Below, piece after piece: positions 1 to 5,919 of a stretch of DNA of 10,809 nt. The stretch is from assembly GCA_030018555.1 (NCBI GenBank), contig JASEHY010000034.1, positions 1-10,809 of the forward strand, in the 5' to 3' direction. The notes beneath the pieces are model-generated. The model had not been told where the DNA came from and did not search any database. It worked only from the letters and a program-made list of their open reading frames with translations. Origin of the DNA: Planctomycetota bacterium. GTDB taxonomy: Bacteria; Planctomycetota; MHYJ01; JACQXL01. A program made the position numbers and the translations under genes. The first letter of the stretch is position 1, and every line of letters starts with the position of its first letter.

Positions 1-12
1 CCCTATCCTATC

Positions 13-56
13 CCATACTCCCCCGTATGCTATTCCATACACCCCCGTATAGTATA
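13..56. repeat. 22-bp tandem repeat, two units
   Basis: Two imperfect 22-bp units lie head to tail (13-34, 35-56). Both begin CCATAC, continue with one variable base and CCCCCGTAT, and end with a variable A/T-rich tail. ATAC and GTAT inside each unit are complementary, so each could fold into a small hairpin. Function unknown. Confidence 0.6.
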
Positions 57-206
57 CCGTGCAGGGCGGGATAGGTCAGGGATAGTGCCTATAGCGGTCA
101 GAGAGTAGTGGATAACTCGCCAGAGCGTAACAGTGGAAGCCAGATTAGATATGTAAGTAAGGTGGATTAGGTGGCAGGTTAAGGCGGGTTTCTATCCCTC
201 CCTAAC

Positions 207-239
207 GGCCTGCCTGCCTGCCTGTCCGGTAGGCAGGCC
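207..239. repeat. Hairpin with CCTG tandem repeats
   Basis: Arms GGCCTGCCT (207-215) and AGGCAGGCC (231-239) are perfectly complementary over 9 bp. The left side carries four tandem CCTG units, so several registers of pairing are possible. Similar GC-rich words (CCCGCCT/AGGCGGG) occur inside mutM at 458-480, which suggests a related element family. Confidence 0.6.
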
Positions 240-384
240 GCAGGCAGGGGACTCCCGGAGTTTACCCCGTCGTATGACGGGGGTCGTAATGGGAGGCGGA
301 GTTCCCGCCATAGGCGGGTCTGCCTCGGGCATGATACTCCCCCTGGGGTTCTGCCCTGATGGTCTTGTCCTTACCCCGCATTAT

Positions 385-1272
385 TCATAAATTCTGGCAC
401 CGGGGGCAAAAATAGGCACTGCGAGAACCTATCTTTATCCTTTTAATAGGATTCTTACCCGCCTGAACGTCAGAGGCGGGCAGGCACCTTGCACAGGGGT
501 TACCTTCTCGGTCATACGCTTTAATATAAGGCACGAACCCGCCCGGCTTGCCCTCTAAGTCCACATATAATTCCACAGAACTGCCCCGCTTTTCTATCGC
601 AAGCCGTAGTATCCTGCCTATCCCCTGATGAATCTTATTTATCTCTTTATCGGTTAATGATGAGACCTTTCTGAGGGGATGAACTCGTGAATGAAATAAT
701 ATCTCGTCAGCATAGAGATTACCGATGCCGCTGATAAAGGTCTGGTCCATCAAAAGTGGTTTGATTCTTGAGTTGGGACGGATGTGGAGCAATTGCCTGA
801 AGCGATTGAGCGTGAAATCTTTCTCCAGCGGTTCAGGTCCAAGGTTTAGTTTCTCCAGAAATCTCTTTTTGTCTTCCTCGTCAAACAACTTCACATAGCC
901 AAAGCGTCTTAAATCCCAGAACCGCAATTGATAATCACTATGCTTAAAGTCTCCGCCGAAGGCGGATCCGCCTTCGGCGGAAAAGATGAGATGCGTATGT
1001 TTTTCAATCGGAGTGGTTGCAGGCAGATAGAGTAGTCGCCCTGATATCTTGAGATGAATAAGTAATGAATAGCCGTTAGAAAGGGTGATAATAATTGTTT
1101 TTGCCCGACGGGTTACCGAGGTAATAGTCATTCCAATAACTGTTTTCCTGAAGTGGTTGACTGGAAGGTTAATTATTTTGGGCAAGAAGACACTAACATC
1201 TTTTATCTTAAGTCCGAGGGTATATTTACGTAAGCCACGACAGATGGTTTCTACTTCTGGCAGTTCAGGCAT
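385..1272 (-). CDS. mutM: Formamidopyrimidine-DNA glycosylase (Fpg/MutM)
   Basis: Bifunctional DNA glycosylase/AP lyase that removes 8-oxoguanine and formamidopyrimidines in base excision repair. The start is set at 1272 because the protein must begin MPELPEVET: after Met removal the N-terminal Pro is the Schiff-base nucleophile and the next Glu is catalytic. An in-frame ATG further upstream (1317) would bury this N-terminus and overlap pdaD. Visible features are Lys58 in RRAK (equivalent to the conserved Lys57), the FWDLRRFG strand, the H2TH region with SGIGNLYADEILF (181-193), and a C-terminal zinc finger with CARC (260-263) and CPRC (289-292). The 295 residues are longer than the usual ~270. 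Two extra segments, about residues 98-108 and 264-273, coincide with palindromic DNA inside the gene. It lies 13 bp after pdaD, so probably co-transcribed. Confidence 0.96.
   Translation of the reverse strand: MPELPEVETICRGLRKYTLGLKIKDVSVFLPKIINLPVNHFRKTVIGMTITSVTRRAKTIIITLSNGYSLLIHLKISGRLLYLPATTPIEKHTHLIFSAEGGSAFGGDFKHSDYQLRFWDLRRFGYVKLFDEEDKKRFLEKLNLGPEPLEKDFTLNRFRQLLHIRPNSRIKPLLMDQTFISGIGNLYADEILFHSRVHPLRKVSSLTDKEINKIHQGIGRILRLAIEKRGSSVELYVDLEGKPGGFVPYIKAYDREGNPCARCLPASDVQAGKNPIKRIKIGSRSAYFCPRCQNL
458..480. repeat. Palindromic element inside mutM zinc-finger loop
   Basis: Arms CCCGCCT (458-464) and AGGCGGG (474-480) flank a 9-nt loop. On the mutM strand it encodes part of LPASDVQAG (264-272), between the first Cys pair and the PIKRIKIG stretch. 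Family members normally have only about one or two residues there. Reading frame is kept. Confidence 0.65.
952..981. repeat. Perfect 30-bp palindrome inside mutM
   Basis: Positions 952-981 read identically on both strands (half-site TCCGCCGAAGGCGGA, then its exact complement). It encodes roughly SAEGGSAFGG (98-107 of MutM), in a loop between the HTHLIF strand and the YQLRFWDLRRFG strand. A typical Fpg has a shorter turn there. It looks like an in-frame insertion of a mobile palindrome. Confidence 0.8.
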
Positions 1273-1285
1273 ATTATTACCCTGA

Positions 1286-1831
1286 TTAAGGCAGGAAGAC
1301 TGCGGCTGCGATAACACTTGTCCAGCGGTTCTTTTCGCCTATGGCAGATTGTGTGAGGTGAGTGGTCTTGACGATGCGGTTGCTGAGTTTCCAGATTTCT
1401 TTCCTTTTATCCCAGGCAACATCAGCATCAAATTCTACACCCAGTGTGGTTGCTAACATAGAAGCGGCTAAATCCTCTGCATAATCACCTGCCTGGTCTT
1501 CGGGGTCTCCAAAACTGGCATGCTCTGAAAGATAACCGTATTGATTCCTGTCTGACGGTATGGCAAGTCCGACCGAGGCAGAAATAAGACGACGGTGTTC
1601 ATTAGTAGTATTGCGCGCGAGGACACAGAATACAATCTGACCATCACGTAGTTTCTTTAATCCCCTGTCACGAGGGATTAAGATGCAATGGGGTGGGAAG
1701 ATGCTGGAGACATGGACGAGGTTTAATCTGGCAATCTGTGCGTCACGGAGGGCTTCCTCAAAGGAGGACAACTCTTCTTTGTGCCTGCCAACGCCTTTGG
1801 TCAAAAGTATTTCACGGGGAGTAAATGACAT
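1286..1831 (-). CDS. pdaD: Pyruvoyl-dependent arginine decarboxylase
   Basis: Decarboxylates arginine to agmatine, the entry to polyamine synthesis (or an acid/arginine response in some bacteria). The family is made as a proenzyme that cleaves itself at a Ser-Ser bond, converting the second Ser into the pyruvoyl cofactor. That site is visible as HVSSIFPP, with cleavage expected between Ser42 and Ser43. Other family features are TKGVGRHKEELSSFEEAL at the N-terminus, the acidic EHASFGDPEDQAGDYAEDLA stretch around 103-122, and a C-terminal half ending in a hydrophobic VIAAAVFLP. Length of 181 residues fits the family. The gene follows groEL after 81 bp occupied by an inverted repeat and precedes mutM by 13 bp. 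No clear Shine-Dalgarno sequence is visible before the ATG. Confidence 0.95.
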   Translation of the reverse strand: MSFTPREILLTKGVGRHKEELSSFEEALRDAQIARLNLVHVSSIFPPHCILIPRDRGLKKLRDGQIVFCVLARNTTNEHRRLISASVGLAIPSDRNQYGYLSEHASFGDPEDQAGDYAEDLAASMLATTLGVEFDADVAWDKRKEIWKLSNRIVKTTHLTQSAIGEKNRWTSVIAAAVFLP

Positions 1832-1837
1832 AGTTTT

Positions 1838-1913
1838 ATGAGTTATGTGTCATGCGTAATGCGCCAGTTGATTAAACTAACGCAAAACGCATGACTCAAG
1901 ACGCACAACTCAT
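1838..1913. repeat. Interrupted inverted repeat between groEL and pdaD
   Basis: Two nested arm pairs match exactly: ATGAGTT (1838-1844) with AACTCAT (1907-1913), and GTCATGCGT (1849-1857) with ACGCATGAC (1887-1895). The outer arm touches the groEL stop codon. There is no T-run, so it is not a classic terminator. It may be another repeat element; the spacer lacks an obvious ribosome-binding site for pdaD. Confidence 0.65.
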
Positions 1914-3547
1914 TAATACATATCCTCGTCGTAACCGCCGCCTGAAGGCATACCGGGCATCTTTTCCTTCTTTTCCTTGATTTCACCGATAACCGCTTCA
2001 GTAGTCAGAAGGAGTGCGGCAACACTGGCTGCGTTTTCTAATGCACAGCGGACAACCTTGGTCGGGTCAATGATGCCGGCTTTGTACATATCAACATATT
2101 CGCCTTTATCAGCATCAAAGCCGATATTTTGCTTCTCCTCAGATACCCTCTGGGAAACCACCGCACCATTGAAACCGGCATTGTCGGCAATCTGTTTAAG
2201 AGGCGACTCCAGTGCTCGTCTGACAATATCAACGCCGGTAGCGACATCACCGCTTACCTTGATTTTACCAAGTGCCTTAATAGCACGTAGTAAAGCAACA
2301 CCGCCACCGGGCAGGATGCCTTCTTCAACTGCGGCTTTGGTGGCGTGCAGTGCGTCATCAATACGGGCTTTTCTCTCTTTCATCTCCACTTCAGTAGCAG
2401 CGCCTACATTGATTTTGGCAACACCACCGGTGAGTTTTGCCAGACGCTCCTGTAGTTTTTCCTTATCATAATCAGAGGTGGTAGTTTCCATCTCTTTGCG
2501 AATCAGGTTGATTCTGCCCTGGATGGCTGAGGTCTTGCCTGCACCTTCAATAATGGTAGTATTTTCCTTATCAATAACCACCTTTTTGGCTCTACCGAGA
2601 GAATCAATGTCAACCTTCTCCAGTTCAATGCCGAGGTCTTCAATTATGGCTTTAGCATCGGTCATAATCGCGATATCTTCCATCATTAATTTTCTGCGGT
2701 CGCCATAGCCGGGTGATTTTACCGCGGCAATCTTGAGTGTGCCTCTTAAGCGATTGACAACGAGAGTAGCAAGTGCTTCGCCTTCAACCTCTTCGGCAAT
2801 AATAAGGAGTGGCTTACCGGTGCGGGCAACCTTTTCTAAAAGGGGCAGCATATCCTTAACCGTAGAGATTTTCTTCTCATAGATAAGGATGTAGCAATCC
2901 TCCAGGACTACCTGCATATTTTGCGGCTCGGTAATGAAATATGGTGAGATGTAGCCCTTGTCAAACTGCATACCTTCCACCCATTCCACATCGGTCTTGA
3001 GGGATTTGCCTTCTTCAACTGTGATAACGCCGTCTTTGCCGACCTTCTCCATTGCTTCGGCAATCATATTACCGATTTCCTTATCGTTATTAGCGGCGAT
3101 AGCACCGACCTGTGCAATTTCCTCCTTGCCTTTTACCTTGACGGATATTACCTTTAGTTCGCCAACGATGGCTTCAACTGCTTTTTCAATACCTGATTTA
3201 AGCGCCATCGGATTAGCGCCTGCCGCCACATTCTTTAAGCCCTCAACAAAGATTGCCTCGGCGAGGACTGTCGCGGTAGTGGTGCCGTCACCGGCAACCT
3301 CGCTGGTCTTGGAAGCGACTTCCTTAACCATCTGCGCCCCCATATTCTCAAAGGTATCCCTGAGTTCTATTTCTTTGGCAACGGTAACACCGTCTTTGGT
3401 GATGGTGGGTGCGCCGAATTTCTTTTCCAGAATTACATTCCGTCCGCGAGGACCTAATGTAATCTTAACCGCCTTGGCAAGAGCATTTACGCCACGTCTG
3501 ATTGCTTCGCGCGACTCTTGTTCGTAGATTATTTTTTTAGACGCCAT
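1913..3547 (-). CDS. groEL: Chaperonin GroEL (Hsp60, large subunit)
   Basis: ATP-driven cytosolic chaperonin that folds proteins inside the double-ring chamber capped by GroES. The 544-residue length is typical. Visible hallmarks are LGPRGRN (31-37, nucleotide contact), the phosphate-binding DGTTT (87-91), an apical domain with GYISPYF, the TEVEMKERKARIDDALHATKAA segment, and LPGGGVALL in the C-terminal equatorial domain. The tail ends in GGGYDEDMY rather than the usual GGM repeats of proteobacterial GroEL; a short charged end is seen in several phyla. The start is supported by GGAGG 11 nt upstream. It follows groES but after an unusually long 253-bp spacer full of hairpins. Confidence 0.98.
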   Translation of the reverse strand: MASKKIIYEQESREAIRRGVNALAKAVKITLGPRGRNVILEKKFGAPTITKDGVTVAKEIELRDTFENMGAQMVKEVASKTSEVAGDGTTTATVLAEAIFVEGLKNVAAGANPMALKSGIEKAVEAIVGELKVISVKVKGKEEIAQVGAIAANNDKEIGNMIAEAMEKVGKDGVITVEEGKSLKTDVEWVEGMQFDKGYISPYFITEPQNMQVVLEDCYILIYEKKISTVKDMLPLLEKVARTGKPLLIIAEEVEGEALATLVVNRLRGTLKIAAVKSPGYGDRRKLMMEDIAIMTDAKAIIEDLGIELEKVDIDSLGRAKKVVIDKENTTIIEGAGKTSAIQGRINLIRKEMETTTSDYDKEKLQERLAKLTGGVAKINVGAATEVEMKERKARIDDALHATKAAVEEGILPGGGVALLRAIKALGKIKVSGDVATGVDIVRRALESPLKQIADNAGFNGAVVSQRVSEEKQNIGFDADKGEYVDMYKAGIIDPTKVVRCALENAASVAALLLTTEAVIGEIKEKKEKMPGMPSGGGYDEDMY

Positions 3548-3558
3548 AGTTTTTCATA

Positions 3559-3563
3559 CCTCC
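3559..3563 (-). promoter_or_regulatory. groEL ribosome-binding site
   Basis: GGAGG (AAAGGAGGT in context) on the minus strand lies 11 nt before the groEL ATG at 3547, a slightly long but workable spacing. It fixes the groEL start. Confidence 0.7.
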
Positions 3564-3593
3564 TTTTACTCGCTGTTGGACCTTTGGTCGTTA

Positions 3594-3625
3594 TCCCTCT
3601 GCCCCGATGTCCATCGGGGGAGGGA
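3594..3625. repeat. CCCGATG-type hairpin with extended stem (groES-groEL spacer)
   Basis: Core arms CCCCGATG (3602-3609) and CATCGGGG (3612-3619) have a 2-nt TC loop. Outer arms TCCCTC (3594-3599) and GAGGGA (3620-3625) lengthen the stem. The core is shared with sites near 5963, 6614 and 10791. Confidence 0.75.
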
Positions 3626-3634
3626 CAGCCAGTT

Positions 3635-3661
3635 ATCCCGCACACAATTTATGTGCGGGAT
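3635..3661. repeat. Hairpin in groES-groEL spacer
   Basis: Arms ATCCCGCACA (3635-3644) and TGTGCGGGAT (3652-3661) are exactly complementary over 10 bp with a 7-nt loop. A second small stem, GTGCGAT-AA-ATCGCAC, follows directly at 3665-3680. Confidence 0.7.
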
Positions 3662-3706
3662 TGAGTGCGATAAATCGCACCGCTACTTTTTTGGACAGCC
3701 TGTAGT

Positions 3707-3744
3707 GGTGTCAGAGATGTTTTTGAATTACCATTCCTGACACC
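3707..3744. repeat. Inverted repeat in groES-groEL spacer
   Basis: Arms GGTGTCAG (3707-3714) and CTGACACC (3737-3744) are separated by 22 nt. The word GGACAGCC occurs twice in direct orientation nearby (3623-3630, 3693-3700), hinting at patchwork insertion. Confidence 0.55.
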
Positions 3745-3749
3745 GTTAG

Positions 3750-3796
3750 TCCCGAAAGATTTCGGGATTAAACTTCATTTGGTGGGTTTTACCAAA
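3750..3796. repeat. Two hairpins just downstream of groES
   Basis: TCCCGAAA (3750-3757) pairs with TTTCGGGA (3760-3767), and TTTGGT (3778-3783) pairs with ACCAAA (3791-3796). Both lie right after the groES stop in its direction of transcription. No T-run follows, so termination is unlikely, but they could act as mRNA processing or stability elements between groES and groEL. Confidence 0.55.
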
Positions 3797-3800
3797 AAAC

Positions 3801-4088
3801 CTACTCTACTATCGCAAGAACATCGTCTTCGCTCATAATGAGATATTCTTTGTTGTCAAGTTTGACCTCGCTCCCTGCAAAAGAGGTGAATATGACTTTA
3901 TCACCTATTTTTACTGCAGGTGAAACGCGGGACCCGTTTTCAAGTAGTTTTCCCACACCAACAGCAATAACCTTGCCTTCTTTTGGCTTCTCTTTTGCGG
4001 TATCCGGCAGAACAATACCGCCTTTTGTCTTACCTTCCGGCTCTATTCTTTCCACTATGATTTTCTCGCCGATTGGTTTTAGTTTCAT
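3801..4088 (-). CDS. groES: Co-chaperonin GroES (Hsp10)
   Basis: Forms the heptameric lid of the GroEL chamber and regulates its ATPase. At 95 residues it has the standard length. The N-terminal LKPIGEKIIVERIEPE strand is followed by the mobile loop with GGIVLP that contacts GroEL, then GKVIAVGVGK, IGDKVIFTSFAGSEVKL, and the closing YLIMSEDDVLAIVE. A strong GGAGG lies 9 nt before the ATG. It has a plausible own promoter about 65 bp upstream and precedes groEL in the usual order. Confidence 0.97.
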   Translation of the reverse strand: MKLKPIGEKIIVERIEPEGKTKGGIVLPDTAKEKPKEGKVIAVGVGKLLENGSRVSPAVKIGDKVIFTSFAGSEVKLDNKEYLIMSEDDVLAIVE

Positions 4089-4097
4089 CGCTTTTTA

Positions 4098-4102
4098 CCT
4101 CC
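4098..4102 (-). promoter_or_regulatory. groES ribosome-binding site
   Basis: GGAGG within AAAGGAGGTA on the minus strand, 9 nt before the groES ATG. This is among the strongest Shine-Dalgarno matches in the window, consistent with high expression. Confidence 0.8.
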
Positions 4103-4151
4103 TTTCAGGTTTATAGCAATAGTATTTCTCCCATTCATAAACGCATAGTTT

Positions 4152-4179
4152 AGTTTAACAATATTCTATAAAAAGTCAA
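4152..4179 (-). promoter_or_regulatory. Probable groES(-groEL) sigma-70-type promoter
   Basis: On the minus strand TTGACT (4179-4174) is followed after 16 bp by TAAACT (4157-4152), matching -35 and -10 consensus at 5/6 and 4/6 positions in an A/T-rich setting. It would give a leader of about 55-60 nt. No CIRCE operator (TTAGCACTC-N9-GAGTGCTAA) was seen. A different palindrome sits just upstream (4186-4203). Confidence 0.45.
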
Positions 4180-4185
4180 GAAATT

Positions 4186-4203
4186 TATCAGAAATTTCTG
4201 ATA
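4186..4203. promoter_or_regulatory. 18-bp perfect palindrome upstream of groES promoter
   Basis: TATCAGAAATTTCTGATA is a perfect palindrome whose edge is 6 bp upstream of the proposed groES -35 hexamer. It is A/T-rich, unlike the GC-rich repeat elements elsewhere, so a dimeric regulator site is a reasonable guess. Regulator unknown. Confidence 0.4.
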
Positions 4204-4213
4204 TTTTATGAAA

Positions 4214-4358
4214 CTGTATCAAGTTTTCAGAATTGTCATTGCGAGGTCGCCGTAGACGACCGTGGCAATCCCGTATTTATTGGTATAAGAAACGAGATTG
4301 CTTCAGCCGATATTCATCGGCTTCGCAATGACAGGTGGTTGCTTAAAATTTGATACAG
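4214..4358. repeat. Nested inverted-repeat element (TCATTGCGA family) between mcsB and groES
   Basis: Inner terminal inverted repeats TGTCATTGCGA (4234-4244) and TCGCAATGACA (4323-4333) are exact over 11 bp. Outer arms CTGTATCAAGTTTT (4214-4227) and AAAATTTGATACAG (4345-4358) match at 13 of 14 positions. An internal AGCCGAT...ATCGGCT hairpin lies at 4305-4322. The same TCATTGCGAG terminus recurs at 10756-10790. It has no coding capacity, so it resembles a MITE or REP-like element. Confidence 0.75.
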
Positions 4359-4366
4359 CCTCTATT

Positions 4367-5419
4367 TTATGGCATTTTTAGTTTATCCTGAATAAATTGG
4401 GCGCGGGCAATATCACGTTCAGAAGCAGAAAGAGTTTTCTTTTTCATCTTCTGTAAATGCGCCGGCTGAGAAAGAATAAATATCTCATTAAGAGTCCTGA
4501 TACTGATATCTTTAATAAGCCCGGCGGTAATTCCCAATCTAATCACCGAGAGGATTTCTGCCATTTCGTGGGAGGATATTGACGAAGCGTATCGCAATGT
4601 CCCGTAAGCACGCCAGATGCGGTCTTCTAAATTTTTAGCAGGGTCGGATAGTAACTTCTCACGCCACCCGCGTTCATATTTTATCAATTCAGGGATAATA
4701 TTATATATTTCGCTAATGATATTCTTTTCTGAATAACCTAAAGAGATTTGATTGGCAATCTGATAAAAATCACCTATCGCATAAGTCCCTTCTCCATAGA
4801 GTCCTCTCACCATAAATTTTATCTTAATTAATGACTGAAAAACCTTTTCAATCTGTTTGGTGGCGGTTAAGGCGGGCAGGTGCAACATCACTGAGACCCT
4901 CATTCCAGTGCCAACATTAGTAGGGCAGGCGGTCAAATAACCAAAAGTAGAAGAAAAAGCATAAGGCAATTCCTCTTCCATGCGATTATCCATTTCGTCT
5001 ATTTCCTTCCAACTCTCTGTTAACTGGAATCCTGATTTTAACACCTGCAATCTGAGATGGTCTTCTTCATTAACCATTATGCTCAAAGATTCGTTTTTAT
5101 CTACAGCAAGTCCTCTGGCGCCATCTTTTTCCGCATGGTTTTTACTGATAAGATGTCTTTCCACCAGCACATTCCGTTCAAGCCGAGGAAGGGCTTTGAG
5201 TTTAAAGTATATCATATCAGGAATAACTTTAGTCTTTTCCAGTTTGCTATAGATGAGTTCTTCTGTCTGCGCCGATTGTTCATCACTGGCAATAGAGGGG
5301 AAATTATGTCCCATAAGATTACGGGCTAATCTAATACGACTGCTGATAACTATATCGTTTTCAGGTCCACTACCCTTAAGCCACTCGCCAACCTGAAACA
5401 TAAACGAATCTGTTTTCAT
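4367..5419 (-). CDS. mcsB: Protein arginine kinase McsB
   Basis: ATP:guanido phosphotransferase-fold kinase that phosphorylates arginines on proteins; in Bacillus this marks them for ClpC-ClpP. The 350-residue length fits. Visible features are SSRIRLARN (26-34, nucleotide-binding arginines), RGLAVDKNESLSIMVNEEDHLR (102-123) with the catalytic acid region, and CPTNVGTGMR (165-174) with the conserved active-site Cys. A C-terminal RDIARA (335-340) matches the RDxxRA phosphoarginine-sensing motif of McsB. Its ATG overlaps the mcsA stop as ATGA, so translation is coupled to its activator. No clpC or ctsR is present in the window, and groES follows instead. The ORF ends 9 bp before the repeat-rich spacer. 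Confidence 0.95.
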   Translation of the reverse strand: MKTDSFMFQVGEWLKGSGPENDIVISSRIRLARNLMGHNFPSIASDEQSAQTEELIYSKLEKTKVIPDMIYFKLKALPRLERNVLVERHLISKNHAEKDGARGLAVDKNESLSIMVNEEDHLRLQVLKSGFQLTESWKEIDEMDNRMEEELPYAFSSTFGYLTACPTNVGTGMRVSVMLHLPALTATKQIEKVFQSLIKIKFMVRGLYGEGTYAIGDFYQIANQISLGYSEKNIISEIYNIIPELIKYERGWREKLLSDPAKNLEDRIWRAYGTLRYASSISSHEMAEILSVIRLGITAGLIKDISIRTLNEIFILSQPAHLQKMKKKTLSASERDIARAQFIQDKLKMP

Positions 5420-5919
5420 TGTGGTTTATTCTTTTTATACGCTCTGATTTTATCACGTAGATGTGCCGCCTCTTCAAACTTTTCTTCCCGCACCAACCGC
5501 TCTAATTCCTGCTGAAGTTTCCTTAATTCGGTTTCCTTCACCACTATGTTAGGAATATGCGCAGGAATCTTCCCCTGATGCTGGGCAGTACCATGAATCT
5601 TCCCGATTAATTGTTCAATACCGTTCTTGAAGACCTCATAATCTTCAGCACAGCCAAAACGGCCAAGTTTCTTAAAGTCAAGATATGTCATACCGCACTG
5701 GTGGCATTTCACAGCAGACATCTCTTTTACCATCCTTCCAATAATGGGCTCCATAAGACTGGCAAGTAATTCAGGCAGAAGAAGTGTCTGTTTGATACTG
5801 AATGGAGAAAGGTCATTGGCACAGTTTTTACATAAATGGACTTCCTGGACAATATTATTGTTCACCAGATGAGACAGATGAACTGATGCCTGGTTCTTCT
5901 GGCATTTTTCACACAGCAT
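5416..5919 (-). CDS. mcsA: McsA, zinc-binding activator of McsB (UVR domain)
   Basis: McsA binds and activates the arginine kinase McsB and helps tie it to Clp-dependent proteolysis. The start at 5919 (MLCEKCQKNQ) is preferred over a longer in-frame frame from 6030 because it matches the family N-terminus, gives the usual length (167 aa) and has GGAG 9 nt upstream. Four Cys clusters are visible: CEKC (3-6), CKNC (30-33), CHQC (72-75) and a lone Cys90 in GRFGCAEDY. The C-terminus (about 131-165) is a UVR/UvrB-UvrC-type helical pair, LQQELERLVREEKFEEAAHLRDKIR. It overlaps queD by 11 bp upstream and mcsB by 4 bp downstream. Confidence 0.93.
   Translation of the reverse strand: MLCEKCQKNQASVHLSHLVNNNIVQEVHLCKNCANDLSPFSIKQTLLLPELLASLMEPIIGRMVKEMSAVKCHQCGMTYLDFKKLGRFGCAEDYEVFKNGIEQLIGKIHGTAQHQGKIPAHIPNIVVKETELRKLQQELERLVREEKFEEAAHLRDKIRAYKKNKPQ

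Larger units (their letters stand above)
1..384. other. Gene-free repeat-rich region downstream of mutM
   Basis: No convincing coding frame was found in this stretch. It starts with a 22-bp unit repeated twice in tandem (13-34 and 35-56), each holding CCATAC, a C-run and GTAT. Further on are four tandem CCTG units (209-224) inside a hairpin with arms GGCCTGCCT (207-215) and AGGCAGGCC (231-239). Next comes a hairpin CCCCGTC-GTAT-GACGGGG (265-282), and then CCCGCC-ATA-GGCGGG (304-318). None is followed by a T-run in the direction of mutM transcription, so none is a convincing intrinsic terminator. The region looks like an accumulation of palindromic elements. Confidence 0.6.

Noticed and set aside
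265..318. Intrinsic terminator after mutM
   Set aside because: Stable GC-rich hairpins exist, but no T-run follows on the minus strand.
1..320. CRISPR array
   Set aside because: Only two adjacent 22-bp units without spacers of uniform length; other repeats are unrelated hairpins.
1273..1317. Longer MutM start at 1317
   Set aside because: MutM needs Pro directly after the initiator Met; only the ATG at 1272 gives MPELPE, and the longer form would overlap pdaD.
1977..3527. Long plus-strand open frames opposite groEL
   Set aside because: They are mirror frames of a highly biased coding sequence, with Ser/Thr/Ala-rich low-complexity translations and no start signals.
4089..4240. CIRCE operator for groESL
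   Set aside because: No TTAGCACTC...GAGTGCTAA arrangement is present on either strand.
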